Shown here: positions 24,639 through 32,373 of the stretch, piece after piece
Layout of the letters: every line of letters begins with the position of its first letter
Numbering within the stretch: the stretch's first letter is position 1
From: Phycisphaerales bacterium
GTDB taxonomy: Bacteria > Planctomycetota > Phycisphaerae > Tepidisphaerales > Tepidisphaeraceae
Reading direction: 5' to 3'
Length of the DNA stretch: 39,332 nt
NCBI GenBank assembly: GCA_020847545.1
Contig: JADLBV010000039.1
Location: 1-39,332 of the forward strand
The notes under the pieces: generated by a model
The model's database searches: none
What the model was told of the DNA's origin: nothing
Seen by the model: only the letters and a program-made list of their open reading frames with translations
Position numbers and translations under genes: made by a program

Positions 24639-24679
24639 GATTTTTGATTTTTGATTTTTGATTTGCGATTTTGGATTGT
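24639..24679. repeat. AT-rich interspersed repeat, copy before the acetyltransferase gene
   Basis: Three tandem GATTTTT words are followed by GATTTGCGATTTTGGATTG. It lies between the divergent starts at 24586 (minus) and 24780 (plus), so it is in the shared upstream region of the fused transferase and the second acyltransferase. Confidence 0.8.
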
Positions 24680-24779
24680 CGGCAGGAGACGGTGCGGGGA
24701 GGTGGCTGTCATTCTCACCGTCGCCGTTTATACTTTGGCCATCGGCTGCCGATGTCGGGCCGATAGCAGCGGACATTTG

Positions 24780-25385
24780 ATGAATATGCAATTGGACCCC
24801 AAATCAGAGGCGCAGTTTCAGGGGAGGGAGGTGTGGCCTTACCCGCGCTGGTCATACCCGGTTCGGCTGGTGTGGCTGGTGGTCTGGAAGACGATCTGGC
24901 GGATGTGCTGGAGGAGAATCCCGCGGGGAAGGGGATTCATTCTGAAACTGTTCGGGGCGAAGGGGTCCACGCGCATCTGGGTGAGTGAAAATGTCTGGAT
25001 CGAGATGCCCTGGATGCTGACGATCGGGGATTTTGTCGCCATCGGCCCGCGCGTCCATCTGTACAACCTGGGTGGGATCGAGATCGGCCACCATGTGGTC
25101 ATCTCGCAGGATGCTTATCTGTGTGGTGGGACACACGACTATACGTCACTGGCCTATCCGCTGATCCGCAAAAAGATCACCGTCGGCAATTATGTCTGGA
25201 TCGCGGCCGGGGCCTTCATCGCGCCCGGCGTCACCATCGGCGATGGAGCGGTGATCGGGGCGCGGGCGGTGGTCACCAGGGATGTTGAGCCTTGGACGGT
25301 GGTGGCGGGGAATCCGGCACGGGTGATCAAGAGGCGAATCATGGCAAAAGAGAAATCACCGGCCCTCGCGGTTGCCAATGAATAA
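24780..25385 (+). CDS. Hexapeptide-repeat acyltransferase (WcaF-like)
   Basis: This 201-residue protein is a left-handed beta-helix O-acetyltransferase. It has the typical helical N-terminal part (residues 10-60), an IGHHVVISQDAYLCGGTHDY segment with the catalytic histidine region, and the family ending VVAGNPARVIKRR. It probably acetylates a sugar hydroxyl using acetyl-CoA. It resembles the acyltransferase half of the neighbouring fused gene, but that copy has a proline run where this one reads NPARV. The open frame extends to 24651 but starts within a repeat, so the ATG at 24780 is chosen. It overlaps the next gene by eight bases. Confidence 0.85.
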   Translation: MNMQLDPKSEAQFQGREVWPYPRWSYPVRLVWLVVWKTIWRMCWRRIPRGRGFILKLFGAKGSTRIWVSENVWIEMPWMLTIGDFVAIGPRVHLYNLGGIEIGHHVVISQDAYLCGGTHDYTSLAYPLIRKKITVGNYVWIAAGAFIAPGVTIGDGAVIGARAVVTRDVEPWTVVAGNPARVIKRRIMAKEKSPALAVANE

Positions 25386-26475
25386 CCCCCCTCCCCTGCG
25401 CATCGTGCATCTGGTCAACGCCTCCGATCCGGGCGGCCTTTCGCGGTATGTTTACAACCTTTGCGCGGCCTTGCACGATCGCGGACACGAAGTGGCTGTG
25501 GCCGGGGCGCGGGGGCCTTGGCATCATCTCTTTGAGAAGGCCCCCTGGCCCTGGATCGACCTGCCGGCGCACGGTGGGCCGTTGCAGACTTGGCGGGCGA
25601 TGCGGATGTTGCGGCGGTATCTCAAGGAACATCCGGCCGATCTGCTCCATTCCCACTATCGGCGGACCAATTTCATCGGCAAGTGGGCGCGGGTGGGGAA
25701 TGTGCCGCTGCTTTATACGCTGCATCTCTCCCACATGCCCCTGCCGCGGCCGCGGTGGCTCTTCAACAATTTCGGCGACCATGTGCATGTGGCATCGGCC
25801 GATGCGGGGCGATGGCTGCGAGACCAGGTGCATCTGCCGGAAAGCCGAATCACGCTGATCCCGCATGGGATCGACCCGGGGCGATTCCCACAGCGAACCG
25901 AGGGGGACAAGTTGGCCTCCCGCGCCAAGCTGGGGCTGGCGGACAATGGGCGGGTGGCGGCTTATGTCGGTCGGTTTGATGATCCCAAGAATGTCGATTG
26001 GCTGCTGGACCTGGCCTCGCGGATGCCAAAGTTGAAACTGCTGCTGGTGGGGGAAGGGCCGTATGAGGCACGGTTAAAGCAGCGCATCGCGGCCGAGGGG
26101 TTGGGTGATCGGGTGATCATGCTCCCCACGTGTGACCCGCTGGGGATCTATCAAGCCATCGACGCCCTGCTGCTCCCCAGCGGCCGCGAAGGTTTCAGCC
26201 TGGTCTGCGCCGAGGCGATGAGCGCCGGCGTGCCGGTGCTGCGGACCCGAACCTCTGGAACCAGCGAATTGATTATTGAGAATGTGACCGGCCGATCGGT
26301 CAACATCGACCACGATGCCTTCATCCAATCAGCACAGGATTTTCTGGCGGATGGGGAGATGCTGAATCAAATGGGCCAAAACGCCGCCCAACACATCCGC
26401 GAACACTATACCTTTAATATACAGGTGGATCGCACCATCGAGCTGTATCGAAGACTGCTGGCTCCAAAACAATAG
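25378..26475 (+). CDS. Glycosyltransferase family 4
   Basis: This 365-residue GT-B enzyme starts with IVHLVNASDPGGLSRYVYNL, the usual glycine-loop N terminus, and has a C-terminal donor site with AAYVGRFDDPKNVDWLLDLA, then LLLVGEGPYE and the E-x7-E region in REGFSLVCAEAMSAGVPVL. It likely transfers a hexose in polysaccharide assembly. The ATG at 25378 overlaps the upstream acyltransferase gene by eight bases (an in-frame TTG at 25372 is less likely). It is convergent with the next gene, with only one base between the stops. Confidence 0.92.
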   Translation: MNNPPPLRIVHLVNASDPGGLSRYVYNLCAALHDRGHEVAVAGARGPWHHLFEKAPWPWIDLPAHGGPLQTWRAMRMLRRYLKEHPADLLHSHYRRTNFIGKWARVGNVPLLYTLHLSHMPLPRPRWLFNNFGDHVHVASADAGRWLRDQVHLPESRITLIPHGIDPGRFPQRTEGDKLASRAKLGLADNGRVAAYVGRFDDPKNVDWLLDLASRMPKLKLLLVGEGPYEARLKQRIAAEGLGDRVIMLPTCDPLGIYQAIDALLLPSGREGFSLVCAEAMSAGVPVLRTRTSGTSELIIENVTGRSVNIDHDAFIQSAQDFLADGEMLNQMGQNAAQHIREHYTFNIQVDRTIELYRRLLAPKQ

Positions 26476-26476
26476 A

Positions 26477-27442
26477 TCAACCCAGCAGATCACGCAGAAT
26501 CGTCACCCACCCCCGCGCGATGCGGTGGTATCTCCCCATCCGCCACTGTCGCCAGATCAGCCGATAGCGGGAGCTTGGCGATTGTCTCATCCGCGCCCGC
26601 GCCTGCATGAAATCCACCTTCTCCTCCAGCAGTTGGATCACATCCGGCTGAGTGAACCCGCCCTGATGGGCGCCAAGCCGATTGAGCATCTGCTGGTATT
26701 GATCGGCATCGGTGGCCAGTCGACCCGCATCCGGCTTGCCGCGCAGCGCGAATTGCAACAGGGTCGTCTTGCGCCCTCCCACCGCCTGCTTGAGATGCTG
26801 ACGGTATCGGGAGAGCGGCTCATCCAGCAGCACCACCCGAGAAATCGCCGAGGAGACCCGCGCGATCCATGGGTCGTGCAGCCATCCCCGCGGTATGGGG
26901 ATGAGGGTCTGTCGTAATCGCGAGGAGAAGGCCATCATGTGGCCGGAGAGTGGGCAGAGTTTGAGAAAGGTTTCAAACGCGCGCCCCTGATTGACGGCGG
27001 CAACCCAAGCACCATCGAACCCCAATCCCTGCCAATGCAGATACCCCAGTGGATTCATCTCCTGATCGACCACATGCGCATTGGCGCAGACAAAACCAAC
27101 CTGCGGTGATTGCTCGAAGACCGCGGCGATGGTCCGCAACTTTTGCGGCTCCCAGACATCATCCTGATCCGAGAGAAAAATCACATCACCGCCGCAGCGG
27201 AGAATGGCGTTCTCAAAATTCCGCACCACTCCCAGTCGTTGCGTGTTGGACTGGATGTGGACGGGGAAAGGTGCTTTTTGGGCAAAATCATTCAGGAGAG
27301 CAATCGTCTGGTCGGTGGAGCCATCGTCATTGACCACCAGTTCATCGGGAAGACGCTCCTGATCCAGAAAACTTTGCAATTGCAGCGGGAGATGGGCCGC
27401 CCCATTAAAGGTACACATGGCGATGGAAAGGCGTTGTGGCAT
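26477..27442 (-). CDS. Glycosyltransferase family 2
   Basis: This 321-residue GT-A enzyme has LSIAMCTFNGAAHLPLQLQS at the N terminus, the nucleotide-binding NDDGSTDQT near residues 38-46 and the metal-binding SDQDD near 90-94. The C-terminal region (about 200-320) is helical and resembles rhamnosyltransferase-type GT2s, but the sugar cannot be named. The start ATG 27442 has AAGG about ten bases upstream; a TTG at 27451 is in frame. It is convergent with the GT4 gene and lies 54 bases downstream of the SGNH hydrolase gene on the same strand, suggesting co-expression. Confidence 0.9.
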   Translation of the reverse strand: MPQRLSIAMCTFNGAAHLPLQLQSFLDQERLPDELVVNDDGSTDQTIALLNDFAQKAPFPVHIQSNTQRLGVVRNFENAILRCGGDVIFLSDQDDVWEPQKLRTIAAVFEQSPQVGFVCANAHVVDQEMNPLGYLHWQGLGFDGAWVAAVNQGRAFETFLKLCPLSGHMMAFSSRLRQTLIPIPRGWLHDPWIARVSSAISRVVLLDEPLSRYRQHLKQAVGGRKTTLLQFALRGKPDAGRLATDADQYQQMLNRLGAHQGGFTQPDVIQLLEEKVDFMQARARMRQSPSSRYRLIWRQWRMGRYHRIARGWVTILRDLLG

Positions 27443-27496
27443 GCGAATCAACCTTTGCGCCGCGGTGGTTGGCCGAACATCCCCAACCCGGTTGCC

Positions 27497-28480
27497 CTAC
27501 TCTCCGGCCAATACGGCCCAATGGGCCATAATCCCCTCTGCCGCCAATTCATTCCCCCTGGGGCGCAGGTGAACCCCATCAAAATAAACCTCCCCGGCCG
27601 GCGCGGCCGCATACACCCCGGTCAAATCCAGCAATGGAACCTCCTTCGCATCCGCCCACTCTTTTAGCGATTCCAATCGCTGCGGATAGGGCGCTTCATT
27701 CCATTGCCGGCCGGCGCAGGGACTGTAGACGATTGCCATTGTCGCGCCCCCCTGTTGGCAAATCGACCGCGCCTCTTCGAGTTGGGCCAGAATCTCCTTG
27801 AATTCGATCTGCGATCCTTCCGCCACGGTGGATCCGGCATCCTGGCTGGGCTTTTGTCGAAAAATCCGCGGCTTGGCATATCGTGTCCACAATTCCGACA
27901 ACGCGCACCACGGCCGTCGATCCGGATACCCCGATACTTCCGACAGATGACCCGGATTGAACGGCTGTGTCAGATCCCCGTTGTTTAAGACAAAGACCAC
28001 CTCATCGGCGCCAAATGTCCCGCGCGATTTCAGATACCCCACCTCATTGCCCACCGCCCACGCCCCGGTGGAGGCGTTCATGATCTCCACCGGCCGGCCC
28101 AGCTTCTGGGGAAGCTGTTGGGCCAATATCGCGGTAAAGATCCGGCCCTGGTCCACATGGGTGGTTCCGTACGTCACCGAATCGCCGACAAACAGCACCC
28201 GCTCATGGCCGGGGGTTTTGTCGGCCGGCAGGTCGGCCGAGCGCTGACCAAAATGATTGATAATGTTCCAACATCCAAACCTTCTGATGTGCTGATCCGC
28301 CACCGGCAGATACCCGCAGGATGAATCGGCCTGATACAACACCGGATTGCCCAGCCCCGCCCCCCACCGCAGCCCCATCTCCGCCACCACCAACAACACC
28401 AAAACCGCCAGCAGCAATTTCCGGATCGTATGCCGCCGTTTTTTCCCGCCGGTTGTCGATGGGTTGTCCGTATTGTCCAT
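27497..28480 (-). CDS. Membrane-anchored SGNH/GDSL hydrolase
   Basis: This 327-residue protein has a short basic N terminus, one membrane helix at about residues 20-38, and an SGNH hydrolase domain. The nucleophile block is GDSVTYG with Ser101, and the final block is DGVHLRPRGN with Asp301 and His304. The domain faces the periplasm if the helix is a signal anchor. Relatives deacetylate or acetylate sugars, so a role in trimming or decorating the polysaccharide made by this cluster is plausible but inferred. The open frame starts at 28480. Confidence 0.85.
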   Translation of the reverse strand: MDNTDNPSTTGGKKRRHTIRKLLLAVLVLLVVAEMGLRWGAGLGNPVLYQADSSCGYLPVADQHIRRFGCWNIINHFGQRSADLPADKTPGHERVLFVGDSVTYGTTHVDQGRIFTAILAQQLPQKLGRPVEIMNASTGAWAVGNEVGYLKSRGTFGADEVVFVLNNGDLTQPFNPGHLSEVSGYPDRRPWCALSELWTRYAKPRIFRQKPSQDAGSTVAEGSQIEFKEILAQLEEARSICQQGGATMAIVYSPCAGRQWNEAPYPQRLESLKEWADAKEVPLLDLTGVYAAAPAGEVYFDGVHLRPRGNELAAEGIMAHWAVLAGE

Positions 28481-28547
28481 AATGGCAGGAATCTACCACA
28501 ACCCACCCCATCCGCCGAATTAGGCTCTGTCTGAGCGCAAAAAGAAA

Positions 28548-28574
28548 GCGAGGGTCGATTCATTCGACCCTCGC
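28548..28574 (-). terminator. Rho-independent terminator after the PEP-CTERM gene
   Basis: GCGAGGGTCGA (28548-28558) and TCGACCCTCGC (28564-28574) are a perfect 11-base stem with a 5-base loop. On the minus strand the stem is followed by TTTCTTTTT. It lies about 40 bases after the stop of the PEP-CTERM gene, which is therefore probably transcribed alone. Confidence 0.9.
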
Positions 28575-28615
28575 GGGGAAATTCACCGAATTCGACCTTC
28601 CGGCCGATCACCCTT

Positions 28616-29353
28616 TCAGGCGATGGTGCGGCGAGCCTTGCGGAAGGCGCCCACAGCGCCCAACCCCAGCAGGCTGCTCAGGCCCATCCAGGCGGCCGCC
28701 GGAAGCGGAATCACTTCGCCGCCGGGCAGTTCCTTGAAGACGAACCGTTTGGACCCATCGGTCGCCGGAGCGGCATGGATCACCAGCTCACCGCCGGCCG
28801 GACCCACGCCCGGACGCCAGATGTCGCCGTTGGCCAGCACGCCATCCCCAAGGGTGATGATTTGCGGCTGGGAAGTGATCCCACCCACGCCCACCACCGA
28901 GAAGGGGGAGACATCAAACGGAGGAACGCTGCCGAACGTCCGCGTCACGTCGAAGCTGGTGTCGGCCGACGTGTCGGTCGTCCCATCCTCGATGATGAAC
29001 TGGAAGCTGTTCCAATCCACGCCGCTGGCGTTGGTCACGCTTTCGCTGGTGACCACAATGTTCTTGGCGGCATCCGCCCGCGTCTGCTCGAAATTGATCT
29101 CGATCGGGGCAATCAACCCATGCTGATCGGGACCATCGGCGAAGACCGCGGTCTTCTGAATCACCACCGTGCTGTCCGTCTCGGCCAGCACTGTCAGCGT
29201 CACATATGTGTAATCGGCGTTGTCAAACGACGACGACCACGATGCGCGCCACCCGGAGTTTCCAAGCACCAGCGAACCGGCCTGGGCATACGACCCAAAC
29301 GCCAGCGCGCCCGCCAGAACTCCAACACCCAACAACCCACGCTTCAGACTCAT
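28616..29353 (-). CDS. PEP-CTERM/VPLPA-CTERM sorted surface protein
   Basis: This 245-residue secreted protein starts with a signal peptide (core at residues 8-20, likely cleavage after AQA near 25). The middle is Thr/Ser/Val-rich and probably beta-structured. The C terminus is a sorting tail: IPLPAAAWMGLSSLLGLG (a PLPA-type variant of PEP-CTERM), a short hydrophobic helix, then a basic RKARR end. Such tails are recognised by exosortases, and the protein is typically tied to exopolysaccharide export; no exosortase lies in the window. The ATG at 29353 is preceded by AAGGAGG, a strong binding site, while the longer frame to 29521 is not needed. It has its own terminator and lies beside the polysaccharide cluster. 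Confidence 0.88.
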   Translation of the reverse strand: MSLKRGLLGVGVLAGALAFGSYAQAGSLVLGNSGWRASWSSSFDNADYTYVTLTVLAETDSTVVIQKTAVFADGPDQHGLIAPIEINFEQTRADAAKNIVVTSESVTNASGVDWNSFQFIIEDGTTDTSADTSFDVTRTFGSVPPFDVSPFSVVGVGGITSQPQIITLGDGVLANGDIWRPGVGPAGGELVIHAAPATDGSKRFVFKELPGGEVIPLPAAAWMGLSSLLGLGAVGAFRKARRTIA

Positions 29354-29903
29354 AAGAGCCTCCTTAACAACTGCTGCACAACGGAGAAACTTGCCGACCC
29401 GCGGCACACCCACTTGCAGCCTGCCGCCTGGCATCTTGCCAGACCGGCCAACATCCTGAAAAACCCTGCTCCTCACAAAGAGTAACAGGCACAACCAAAC
29501 CAACCCCCTTTGGGTATCCATCCATGACCAATGACCGATAATCCGGCCTTTGTCTTTTCAACCCCTTTCTCGGGGCCCAAATCCAGACGCGGCAAGTTAC
29601 CCGTTTGCCGCCACCCATCTGATCAACACAACCACATGATCCAGATTCAACAGGACACATTTTATCGGGGCTTGGTCAATCTCTCAACGTCCAATATCGT
29701 TCGCAACAGGATTTGTTTTTCATCCCCTCCAAATCTCAACCCCACCCACAAATCCAACCCAATTTGCCGATTCGCATGATGTAAGTGCATTTATTCAATG
29801 CACTTATGACAGATTCGTCCCTTTCTTTCACCGCCCATCCCAAAAAACACCAGCCTCAACCACAACAAATTGATATTTGAAAAGCCAAAATTTCGATTTT
29901 TCT
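29354..29903. other. 550-base gene-free region with hairpin
   Basis: No convincing gene is seen between the CorC-like and PEP-CTERM genes. The part nearest the PEP-CTERM gene must hold its promoter, but no clear -35/-10 or -24/-12 pair was identified. At 29782-29806 TAAGTGCAT and ATGCACTTA form a perfect 9-base stem with a 7-base loop, about 100 bases past the stop of the CorC-like gene; it lacks a U tract. The stretch 29650-29900 is richer in A and T than its surroundings. Confidence 0.6.
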
Positions 29904-31337
29904 CTATTGACTCGATGACTGCGTTGAAGCATCCGATTCCGCCGGTTGTTTTGGCGTGATCAACGCCTGTCCCACCTGCTTTTGATGGACCGATAAGACC
30001 TGAATCGTATATCGCCCGATCGTCGTCACATCCCCCGCTCGCGGCCATCTTCCCAATTGCTGCACGATGTACCCTCCCACCGTGTCCACCCCGTCGGCCG
30101 ACAAGGGTTCAATCGCCAGCCGGTCACGCAGCTCATGCAGCGGATACAACCCCGCCACGCGATAATTCTCACCTTCCTTCACAAAATCGGCCGCCGGCGT
30201 GGTGTCAAATTCATCCTCGATCTCCCCTACAATCTCCTCCAGCACATCCTCCATCGTCACAATACCAACGGTCGATCCATATTCATCCACCACGATCGCC
30301 ATGTGATTGTGACTGTTTTGAAACTGCCGCAACAGCTTGGAAACCTCCAGCAATTCCGGCACAAAAACCACCTCGCGCTTGATCTTCATCAGATCAATGT
30401 CCCCCGATCCGATCACATGCACCGCCGAACCGGGCAACCCGCTGGCAATCGCCACCGCCTCGCCGTTGGGGGATTTTTCATCCAGAAATTTCAATCGCCC
30501 CGGCGTCAGTTTCAGATGATTAAACAAATCCTTCATGTGAATCAGCCCGATCACATGATCCAAATCCCCCTCGCACAACGGCAGCCGGGTGTTGGCGCTC
30601 TTCTGCACGATCCGCAAAATCTCACCCAACGGCTGATTCACCTTCAGAAAATCCACCCCCGGCCGCGGCGTCATGATCTGCCTCACCTTGCGATGCCCAA
30701 ACTCAAACGCGCTGGTCAACAGCCGCGCGTTGCTCTTGGCAATCGCCCCCGACTGCACCGACTCGCTCAACAGCGTCCGCAACTCCTGCTCCGTGTGCGG
30801 TAGCCCGCCATGAAAATCCCCATGAATCCGCACACCGCTCAGTCGCAACAACGCATTGCTGGCGGCATTGAGCAGCCAGATCACCGGATAAAAAAGATAG
30901 GTGAAGACCACCAACGGCAGCGCCACCACCGGCAACATGCGGTCAGGATGAAGAATCGCCCAGTTCTTGGGCGCCACCTCACCCACCACCACATGCAACG
31001 ACGTGCTGATCGCCAGCGCGATGGCAAACGCGACGGCGTGTATCTGCGATGCCGGAACCCCCAGCCAGTGCAGCGCCGGCCCGACAATCACCGCCACGGC
31101 CGGTTCGGTCACCGCCCCTAGCCCCAGACTGGCGATCGTGATCCCCAATTGGCAGGTGGAGAGATACAAATCCAGCTTGTGCTTGATCTGCAACGCCACG
31201 CGCGCCAGAAAACTCCCCTTGGCCAGAATCTCCAGCCGCGACAGCCTCGCCCCCACCGCCGAAAATTCGGCGGCCACGAAATAGCCGTTCAAAAACACCA
31301 ATCCCAACGTCGCGAGAATTTTCCAGACAATATCCAC
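29904..31337 (-). CDS. CNNM/CorC (HlyC) family membrane protein
   Basis: This protein of about 477 residues has an N-terminal CNNM domain with four hydrophobic helices (first one LATLGLVFLNGYFVAAEFSAV), a pair of CBS domains in the middle (second one with VVDEYGSTVGIVTMEDVLEEIVGEI), and a C-terminal CorC_HlyC domain ending near VLSVHQKQVG. The family is linked to magnesium or cobalt efflux. The frame opens at 31382 (ATG), but family members usually start just before the first helix; the GTG codons at 31340 and 31337, after AAAGGTGGG, fit this better. An overlong start is therefore possible. It seems unrelated to the polysaccharide genes around it. Confidence 0.85.
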   Translation of the reverse strand: MDIVWKILATLGLVFLNGYFVAAEFSAVGARLSRLEILAKGSFLARVALQIKHKLDLYLSTCQLGITIASLGLGAVTEPAVAVIVGPALHWLGVPASQIHAVAFAIALAISTSLHVVVGEVAPKNWAILHPDRMLPVVALPLVVFTYLFYPVIWLLNAASNALLRLSGVRIHGDFHGGLPHTEQELRTLLSESVQSGAIAKSNARLLTSAFEFGHRKVRQIMTPRPGVDFLKVNQPLGEILRIVQKSANTRLPLCEGDLDHVIGLIHMKDLFNHLKLTPGRLKFLDEKSPNGEAVAIASGLPGSAVHVIGSGDIDLMKIKREVVFVPELLEVSKLLRQFQNSHNHMAIVVDEYGSTVGIVTMEDVLEEIVGEIEDEFDTTPAADFVKEGENYRVAGLYPLHELRDRLAIEPLSADGVDTVGGYIVQQLGRWPRAGDVTTIGRYTIQVLSVHQKQVGQALITPKQPAESDASTQSSSQ

Positions 31338-31433
31338 CACCCCACCTTTTACCGCCAGTGCCGATCCCAAACAACCATGCACCCGACATTCACGGCATCA
31401 CCCAAAAGTCGCATATGGCTTACCGTTAATGAC

Positions 31434-32339
31434 TTACGCAAGCGACCGCATAAAATCCGCAATCCGTCCAAAGGCAGTCACCGCTTCAGGCAACAACGGC
31501 TCGTGCGATTGAAAGACATGAAACATCCCCGGATAAATCTCCAGTTTGACATCCACACCGGCCCGCCGGGCGGCGATTTCGGTGTTCACACTGTCATCCC
31601 GAATCACCTCATGCTCACCCACCTGAATCAACAACGGACAAACACCGGTGTAATCTCCAAAGATCGGTGAAATGTATGGATGGCGTACATCCTGATCGCC
31701 AACGTACAACCTGACAAAATCACCCAGGCAATTTGGATGCATGATCGGATCGAGATCTCTTTGGCTGCGTATCGAATCCCCTGTTAATGTCAGATCCGCA
31801 TACGGAGAGATCGGTATCGCGCCCGGCGGCATCGGCAACCCACGATCACGCAGCGCCAACACCATTGCCAGTGTCAATCCCCCACCAGCCGAATCTCCGG
31901 AGATAAAAACTGACTTCGCCCGCTTCGCGCCGCCCGGCCCATTGTCGCGCAGCCACAAGTATGCGCGGATGCAGTCTTCCAGACCGGCCGGAAATGGATG
32001 TTCCGGGGCCAGCCGATAATCCGGCATGAACACCGCGCACTTCGCCGCCGCCGATATTCGCGCGGCCATCGCCAGATAAAAACCGGGACACCCTGATACA
32101 TACCCCCCACCGTGCATATACAACAACCGAAAGTCCTCATCGGCCCCCGGCGCGATCACCCATTCCCCCTCCAGATCGCCGATGTTCGCCGGCAGACATC
32201 GCACACCCAACTCCGCGGGCGGCTCCCGGCGCACCGACATGTTCTTCCGCAACCCCTCCAGATCAAACCCATCAATTCCAAATGGGGTGCGTTCACGCCG
32301 CATTCGTTCGAGGTATTTCACACCTTCGGCAGACACCAT
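31434..32339 (-). CDS. Alpha/beta hydrolase of the HSL type
   Basis: This 301-residue esterase/lipase-like protein has the hormone-sensitive-lipase oxyanion motif HGGGY (residues 76-80), the nucleophile elbow GDSAGG with Ser150, an acid region near VGEHEVIRDDS, and the catalytic His in GMFHVFQ. There is no signal peptide, so it should be cytoplasmic. The ATG at 32339 has GGAG seven bases upstream; a GTG at 32342 precedes it. It follows the C45-type gene on the same strand by about 35 bases and may be co-transcribed. The substrate is unknown. Confidence 0.9.
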   Translation of the reverse strand: MVSAEGVKYLERMRRERTPFGIDGFDLEGLRKNMSVRREPPAELGVRCLPANIGDLEGEWVIAPGADEDFRLLYMHGGGYVSGCPGFYLAMAARISAAAKCAVFMPDYRLAPEHPFPAGLEDCIRAYLWLRDNGPGGAKRAKSVFISGDSAGGGLTLAMVLALRDRGLPMPPGAIPISPYADLTLTGDSIRSQRDLDPIMHPNCLGDFVRLYVGDQDVRHPYISPIFGDYTGVCPLLIQVGEHEVIRDDSVNTEIAARRAGVDVKLEIYPGMFHVFQSHEPLLPEAVTAFGRIADFMRSLA

Positions 32340-32373
32340 CACAAATCTCCTGAATGATCAATGATCGACTTGC

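Noticed and set aside
24651-24779. N-terminal extension of the acyltransferase at 24780
   Set aside because: The extension begins within an AT-rich interspersed repeat, and the family normally starts close to the chosen ATG.
29410-29440. Sigma-54 promoter before the PEP-CTERM gene
   Set aside because: GG and GC elements are present on the minus strand, but the spacing is one base short and the -24 element is poor.
30057-30803. 248-codon plus-strand open frame
   Set aside because: It is antisense to the CBS region of the CNNM/CorC gene and has biased His/Gln/Arg composition.
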